Source: Incurvaria masculella (lineage: Eukaryota > Arthropoda > Insecta > Lepidoptera > Incurvariidae). Taken from it: 64,000 bases of DNA. Below the pieces are notes generated by a model. It was given only the letters and a program-made list of their open reading frames with translations. It did not search any database and was not told where the DNA came from. The stretch covers positions 11,147,036 to 11,211,035 of the forward strand of contig OX335643.1 of assembly GCA_946894095.1 (NCBI GenBank), read 5' to 3'. The position numbers were made by a program, and so were the translations under genes. The number at the start of each line of letters is the position of its first letter. The first letter of the stretch is position 1. Below are positions 59,051-64,000 of this stretch, one piece after another.

Positions 59051-59272
59051 AGCCAGTCGATTCATTTGGCATAAACGTCAATTTAGGTGACAAGTTGAAC
59101 TAGGAGCTCTGTATTAATATCGTGGTGTACAATCGCTACATCTCACAAATGTCTGTGAGCCTCGCTTCCTCATGCTTAAGCTGTGTAAATGTCACTTTCA
59201 ACAGCAAGCAAAGCTCTCAGATTTCTTGAGATATACAGACGTACAACATTATCTATATGTTATTGTTTGCAG

Positions 59273-59382
59273 GTGACGTGGATCGTGCCATTCGCTACTG
59301 CGAGGCAGTTACTGCTCGCGACCCGGATAAGAGTCAGGATGTGTACGTCACACTCATGCGTATCCTCATGAATCCTACGCAG
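59273..59382 (+). CDS. Vps39: Vps39 exon 14
   Basis: Acceptor TGTTTGCAG, split Gly, then DVDRAIRYCEAVTARDPDKS and QDVYVTLMRILMNPTQ, equivalent to the family's A--YC-------KDVYLSLLRMYL-P. Phase 0 donor GTTTGT. Intron 14, 3597 bases, carries the nested transposons. Confidence 0.92.
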
Positions 59383-59794
59383 GTTTGTGCGTGCTCTGTA
59401 ATCTGCGATAGAACAGCTGAAAGAAATGAATATTTTGTATGTCTAGCTGATGAGCTCAGCATTTGGTGTGGTAGGTTGTCACGGGGTCCCGAATTCAATC
59501 CGAAGCAATGCATGGTTTTCTGGGACACATATTCCGGTAAAGGAAAACACCATAAGGAATGATCTTCAAATCTAGAAATTGAGAGGCGATTATAATCGCA
59601 AGATGTGTGGAACTCAGCTTTCAATGGTTTCACTGAACACATCTGGATCCATTGCCAGAGCAGGGGGTCCATTCAGGTAAGAGTGAGCTCGAGTTCGGGA
59701 GTGAGTTAACCTAAAAATAGCTGGGAAATATATTATTATTTAACCCGTAAAGCGCGAACGACGCCGCATAGGCGTCCTCTGCCGCGCTCCCGCT

Positions 59795-60038
59795 ATCTGC
59801 GCTGATTGGCGATTTTTTGTGTGGGCATAGATTTACTGGTCTATGATTGGCTTTTTCAAATGGATAGAGGAGTGTAGGACGCTTTTGATTGGCTAAACCG
59901 CGACCCAATAGCTGCAACTTCGTAAAACAAAATATTTTTTTGAAATCCGCGCGGCTCTTCTCGCCGGCCAGTCGACCGAGGTACGTTTGCGCGCGTGGTT
60001 CTGTGCCGGCTGAAAAGGATGAGTGACGAAAATATTAC
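59795..60038 (+). promoter_or_regulatory. promoter-like segment and possible mini first exon inside the TTAA element
   Basis: Just inside the left TIR there are three ATTGG boxes (near 59799, 59846 and 59889) and a CCAAT at about 59903, then a GC-rich stretch, then ATG AGT GAC GAA AAT ATT AC followed by a consensus GTAAGTATT donor at 60039. Multiple CCAAT boxes upstream of a short first exon suggest a former transposase promoter and exon. No second exon was found. This is inference from motif arrangement only. Confidence 0.35.
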
Positions 60039-60620
60039 GTAAGTATTGTAATTTTTTTTATATCAATGAAATTGTAATATATTCAGCTATCTATCAATGC
60101 AGTGGTTATAGGTTTTTGCAATTTCTGTAGGCAGCAAAAAAATCAAATGTTTTTTGGCATGTTCAGATTTCAAAGATTTATCACATTTGTTTATAAAATT
60201 TGTTCACAAAAAATTACGTTTGCTTGAATGTAATTAGTCCGGATTGTGGCAAATTTTGTGTAGAATCCGGTGATGTATCACACTTGATATGTTTTCTTAC
60301 ATAAAAATGGCAAAAAGACCGAAAATCTAGAAAATCATATTTTGTAGTATAAACATTGTGAGTGTATTGGTGTCGGCCGCTCGGCCGCTCGGCCGCCCGC
60401 TGGCCGTTGGTCAAGTGTGATTCAAGTCATTTGTCGAGATCTCAGGAACTTCGTGAGCGTGGAGTTATAATACCAAATTTTGTTGCTTTGAAATCGTTTG
60501 GTATATCTAATAAGTAATCCCATTGCATCATCTGCATACTTTTTCATAGGGCAAGACGCATCTGGTAATAGAAAAGAATTAAAAATATGTACTATTTGTT
60601 TCGGTTACATAGTATTCTTG

Positions 60621-60945
60621 TTAGGGTTCCGTACCCAAAGGGTGAAAACGGAACCCTATTACTAATCCTCCGCTGTCCGTCCGTCCATCCGTCGGTCCGT
60701 CCGTCCTTCTGTCCGTCCGTCCGTCTGTCACATGGCTGTATCTCAGTAACCGTAACAGATAGACAGCTGAAATTTTCACAGAGTGTGTATTTATTTTGCC
60801 GCTATAACAACAAATAGGTAAAATTTAAAAATAATTTAAATTAAAGGGGGCTCCCATACAAAAAACCTGATTTTGTTATGTTAAATCTTTTACGATGGTT
60901 CGGAACCCTTCGTGTGCGAGTCCGGCTCGCACTTGGCCGGTTTTT
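60621..60945 (+). repeat. interspersed family A, full copy
   Basis: The copy begins TTAGGGTTCCGTACCCAAAG, has a GTCC/GTCT microsatellite (60675-60728), the block CTGAAATTTTCACAGAGTG, and ends ACTCGCACTTGGCCGGTTTTT type sequence. The same order and content recur at 12252, 14115, 14726, 16507/17148, 20316 and 38180. Both ends carry the short inverted motif GGGTTCCGTACC / GGTACGGAACCC. This repeat is very common in lepidopteran DNA; it has no coding capacity. Confidence 0.9.
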
Positions 60946-62979
60946 GGTTACTAGTCACACTGGGTCAATTGCCGTGCATGCTGTATTACATTTCGGCGAA
61001 TTCTGCCGTGCATGTCGCATCTGTTCTCATGCTAACGGGTGGTGTGTGGACACAAAAGATGCCTAAAATATACTTGCGACATGCACGGGAGCAATTGCCA
61101 TGCATGTCAAACAACTTCAAAATTTTTTTTCCTCATATCTTGGGAAACTCTGGTCTTAGACTCATCATGCGACCCCTCAAACTAGATGGCCCGACCTGAT
61201 CTACCTACCTGTCATGTCAAAACTTGTTTTCGTCATACATTGTAAATTTTGTAACTTCAATAATAGGAGGAGGTGTCTGACAGACGGACGGACAGACAAC
61301 GCACAAACTCTACTTCAGATATAATCATTAGGTGTTTTTTTTGACCATCCGTCGCTAATTCGAATTTCTATTCATTTTAGGTTTCACTTTTACAAAATGT
61401 TAAAAAATATACTTGTGCTGCTATGTTTCTATGAACTTATATTTACGTGTTTTATTTCAAAGACCATGTCACCAATGCTTCGTGTCACGGAAGCCTGCTT
61501 CTACTCCAGCAACAAGATTCGACCTTCGTCACGCAGCTGAGTAAGTGCCTACCTATATAGATAGAACGCGCGCGCCCACCTATCTATAGATAGAGCGCGC
61601 GCTCACCGACGTGTGTTCAAGTGGAGCGTTTGCATGTATGAGTGCGCTGAGTGCAATTTTATAGCCGAATTTGAATGTTCAAAATAAAATGTTTTTGATT
61701 ACATATTATAACATTATCTTACACAAAAAAATTGTGTATATATAACAGTTTATGATGATATCAAATCTAACTCGATTCTAATTAGATTAGATTCTAATTA
61801 AACTGTTAGTAATGTAGAGAGATTTTTCGGGTTTTTCCTTTACTGAAAATGTTATGTAAACTTTTTCTTTACAAAAATTTTATGTAAATATTCTTCCATC
61901 ATTATTCAATAAATTAAAAATAAATTCAACTGAGATAATATCGTAAATAATTTATAATAAATTCTAAAATATTATTTTGAAAAACAATAAGTGTCGCTTT
62001 TGTTCGCGATGTTTGAAACCAAATTATAATATTTTTTTGTATGGCGGGGTCATTAGTTTTTGACACAATGTTATAGCAGCTATCATAAACTACGAAATAA
62101 AAAACAAATTTGTTTCATAACTTTATCTCTTTTACCCTAAACCTCGAGTAACATCACAAAATATTTAAAAAAAATTTAAAGTCAATGTTATATGATTTTT
62201 ATTATTTTATATTTGAACCAAACGACTACAAAAGTAACGTAAATAAATGGAGGCACTATCTAGCTACATGGAACAGTTATTATTTTGAAGATACCTTGAT
62301 CAGTGTCTTAGATATAGATTTTTATTCGATTCGGGAGCGCGGTACAGGACGCCGATGCTGCGTCGTTCGCGCTCCAAAGGTTAAATAACGAAACCGTTAT
62401 TTATACGTCCAACGTATTTACGGGACGGACCAGATTTTTACCTAACTGTAATGATGTTCAATAAGTGTGGAAACATTAACTATATAAAAAAGTGAGTTGA
62501 TATTTAGTGACGAATTCGAACTCACTCTTATCCGGAATGGACCCCCAGGCCTGAATCGAGGTTTGGACTAGGGGAGGCCACCTCTTATTGCTAGCGGAGG
62601 GGCCCTACCACACTGATACTCCATGGCGACGTCGTCGCCTACATAGGCATGGCTACTTTTGGTACAAGCCCTGATCATATTTCTTTAATATATTTTTTTT
62701 TAAAAGTGGGTCTAAAACTCTGCATCACTGCATCCCAATAGTGCAACAGCTATATAATGATTAGAAATTTAGGAAATCAAGAACCACAATTAATCAACCC
62801 CTAGTCACAATGCTTGTGCCTGAGGAACATCATCATTAAGGTTGCGCGTTGTCAAAAAGTGTTTGGTTTGGATACTCTAGAGCTCTTAAATCATTCTTTT
62901 CCTTTCGATTTTGTTTGGCCACACGAATGTAAATATGGAAAGTAGGTACATGGTCCCGCTAACTAATCATGTTTTGTAG

Positions 62980-63096
62980 GGTGGCCCAAGCGGTCCGCTG
63001 GCGGGCGCCCCGCGAGACCCGCGCGCCTCCGCGCCCGACCTGGAGACGGCGCTGCACATCCTGGAGAAACACCCGGAGCACATATCGCCGCTCAAG
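62980..63096 (+). CDS. Vps39: Vps39 exon 15 (last exon in window)
   Basis: Acceptor CATGTTTTGTAG, then a Gly/Pro/Ala-rich linker followed by PDLETALHILEKHPEHISPL K, matching the family's ANLQAALQVLELH---LD--KALNLLP position. Phase 0-0, 39 codons, donor GTCAGT. The protein continues: family members have about 100 more residues here with a short zinc-binding-like motif, and no stop or poly(A) site is present, so the gene runs off the right edge. Confidence 0.88.
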
Positions 63097-63118
63097 GTCA
63101 GTGGGTCCGGCCACGGGC

Positions 63119-63611
63119 TTAAGAGGATAATGAGGTGATTAACGACCAATTTAAGCGGCTCGTAGCCTAGTGGCGCGGGGACTGGCCTAGCGTACCCAGA
63201 GGTCTGGGTTTAATTCCTCGCCCCGACATGCACCACTTTCTTTCTCTTTCTGAGTTCGATAAGTGCATTTTGTCACGAATGCGAGCCGCTCCATGGTTCG
63301 GAATCCATGTAAAACTGTAGTTCCCCTTCCCCTACTAGGTGGTAGGGTTTAAGCCCGTTAAGGTTGGTACCATCGCATTGGATGAAAAGATGGTCGAAGC
63401 GGCAATGAAAAATTGTCCATGTTTTCCATCCAGTTCAATGAAGCCATGCTCATAAAGGGAAGGTCCTGGCATGGCACCTAATTCCTTCGGGAATGTAGTG
63501 TATTGGACTAATATAACGGTAGTTGTGTGGTATTAGCAATCCATGTCAGGTTGAATAAAAAGAAAAAAAAGCCATTGTATGAAACTTGATCACTTCATTT
63601 TCCTCTCAATT
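63119..63611 (+). mobile_element. TTAA MITE family D copy split by a SINE (Vps39 intron 15)
   Basis: The left end TTAAGAGGATAATGAGGTGA lies 22 bases after the exon 15 donor; the right end GCCATTGTATGAAACTTGAT then CACTTCATTTTCCTCTCAAT is found after a SINE copy at 63154-63572. Most of the MITE interior is missing. The right TTAA is mutated to CAATTA. Confidence 0.75.
63154..63572 (+). mobile_element. SINE family C, full copy
   Basis: The head AGCGGCTCGTAGCCTAGTGG and GTCTGGGTTTAATTCC are pol III A and B boxes (TRGCNNAGTGG; GGTTCRANNCC with one change), so the family is tRNA-derived. The body has CCATGGTTCGGAATCCATGT and TCCATCCAGTTCAATG; the tail is A-rich after CCATGTCAGGTT. No coding capacity. 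Confidence 0.85.
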
Positions 63612-64000
63612 AGAGCGCTCTCCATATTCTTTTTATGCATGCATAAAATGCCAGGACATTGTAAACCAATCCAGATCCCGCAGGGTGAGATACTGGATGT
63701 ATTTAAATAAAGGGATATTTTTTAAGTTTATTATTTTAGATTTTTTTTCCTATGACTAAATTTAAGATTTTATGATTCAATGTACATTACCTTACACTCA
63801 AATTTATAATAACAATTCCAAATATATTCAATCCGAAATACTAATTACATAACTTATTAATAATTCAATATATTATAACAGGTGTCAGTCAAGTATCAGC
63901 ATTGCCAATCGCTCCTCGATTCCCCGAATCGCGGGGAATTTGAGGTCTTGCGGGGAAAATGGTGGGGAATGTAAGCGTTGGAATTGGCCAATCCAGTAAA

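Larger units (their letters stand above)
59740..62384. mobile_element. TTAA-flanked piggyBac-like transposon with 53-bp TIRs
   Basis: The element starts TTAACCCGTAAAGCGCGAAC and ends with the inverted equivalent, closing CTCCAAAGG-TTAA. The two ends match over about 53 positions (59740-59792 against 62332-62384 inverted) with around nine differences. TTAA at both borders and a terminal CC are the marks of piggyBac-superfamily elements. The interior of about 2.6 kb has no long open frame: no transposase with the DDD core or cysteine-rich tail is visible, so the copy is non-autonomous or decayed. It contains a complete copy of the interspersed family A (60621-60945). Confidence 0.75.
59661..62547. 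mobile_element. outer TIR element in Vps39 intron 14, split by a second transposon
   Basis: The left end CAGGGGGTCCATTC at 59661, followed by AAGAGTGAGCTCGAGTTCG, is repeated in inverted form at the right end (62507-62547, CGAACTCACTCTTAT then GGAATGGACCCCCAG). The match covers about 45 bases with a few substitutions. Everything between the arms except a few tens of bases is the TTAA element described next, so the outer element was short (a MITE) before it was interrupted. No coding sequence belongs to it. Confidence 0.72.
44980..63096 (+). other. Vps39: Vps39 (Vam6) gene, exons 1-15; 3' end beyond window
   Basis: The gene encodes the HOPS-complex subunit that, by family knowledge, acts on late endosomes, lysosomes and autophagosomes: it binds a Rab GTPase (Rab7 or Rab2) through its N-terminal half and Vps11 through its C-terminus, and tethers membranes before SNARE fusion. 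Fifteen coding exons join in frame to 763 codons; human VPS39 has about 886 residues, so roughly 100 C-terminal residues, including the cysteine-bearing Vps39_2 region, should lie past position 64000. The order of recognisable family segments is exactly collinear: N-terminal MHEAYE, KNFSK, SLPDVP, ICVGFK, KELFP, LPALLELIDTTLLKCYL, SELIILY, PYLEHVIHAW and DVYVTLMRIL. All introns are GT-AG, 249 to 4474 bases long, and most carry transposable elements. TGFBRAP1/Vps3, the CORVET paralogue, is the alternative, but the MHEAYE start and these segments match Vps39 better. Confidence 0.93.

Noticed and set aside
61460..61545. extra Vps39 exon in intron 14 (AG...GTAAGT flanked)
   Set aside because: It lies inside the TTAA element, matches no family segment, and exon 14 joins exon 15 directly in phase.

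Overview
This window looks like nuclear DNA from a moth or butterfly (Lepidoptera). The evidence is an AT-rich background, short GC-rich exons in long repeat-filled introns, (TTAGG)n telomere-type repeats, and very many copies of SINE and MITE families of the kind familiar from lepidopteran genomes. I see no bacterial, viral or plasmid backbone.

The only clear host protein-coding gene is Vps39 (Vam6), a subunit of the HOPS late-endosome/lysosome tethering complex, on the + strand. Fifteen exons can be traced from the ATG at 44980 to 63096. All have GT-AG borders, all phases join, and together they encode 763 residues. The last exon or exons, with the C-terminal zinc-finger-like Vps39_2 region, lie beyond the right edge. 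The N-terminal CNH propeller is encoded by exons 1-7 and the helical/clathrin-like part by exons 8-15.

Positions 1-44979 are intergenic and dominated by transposable elements. They hold a 5'-truncated LINE with a 9-bp target duplication (7568-9717), tRNA-headed SINEs, a TTAA-flanked MITE family in near-full-length copies, an interspersed family carrying a GTCCGTCC-type microsatellite, several foldback elements and long hairpins, a decayed hAT/DUF4371 transposase (about 40075-41530), and a telomere-repeat-bearing palindrome (34547-34835). A few GC-rich exon-like pieces with good splice donors (about 22640-22842, 27085-27330 and, on the minus strand, 38948-39180) may be first exons of genes I cannot follow.

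The Vps39 introns are also full of insertions. Intron 8 holds a LINE 3' end fused to a mitochondrial nad4 fragment, both inside one pair of 11-bp target duplications. Intron 14 holds a nest: an outer TIR element, then a TTAA/piggyBac-like element with 53-bp TIRs, then a common repeat. Exons 8 and 10 are each followed by tandem copies of their own 3' ends. No operon-like or defence-like system is visible; the interest lies in genome remodelling around one conserved gene.
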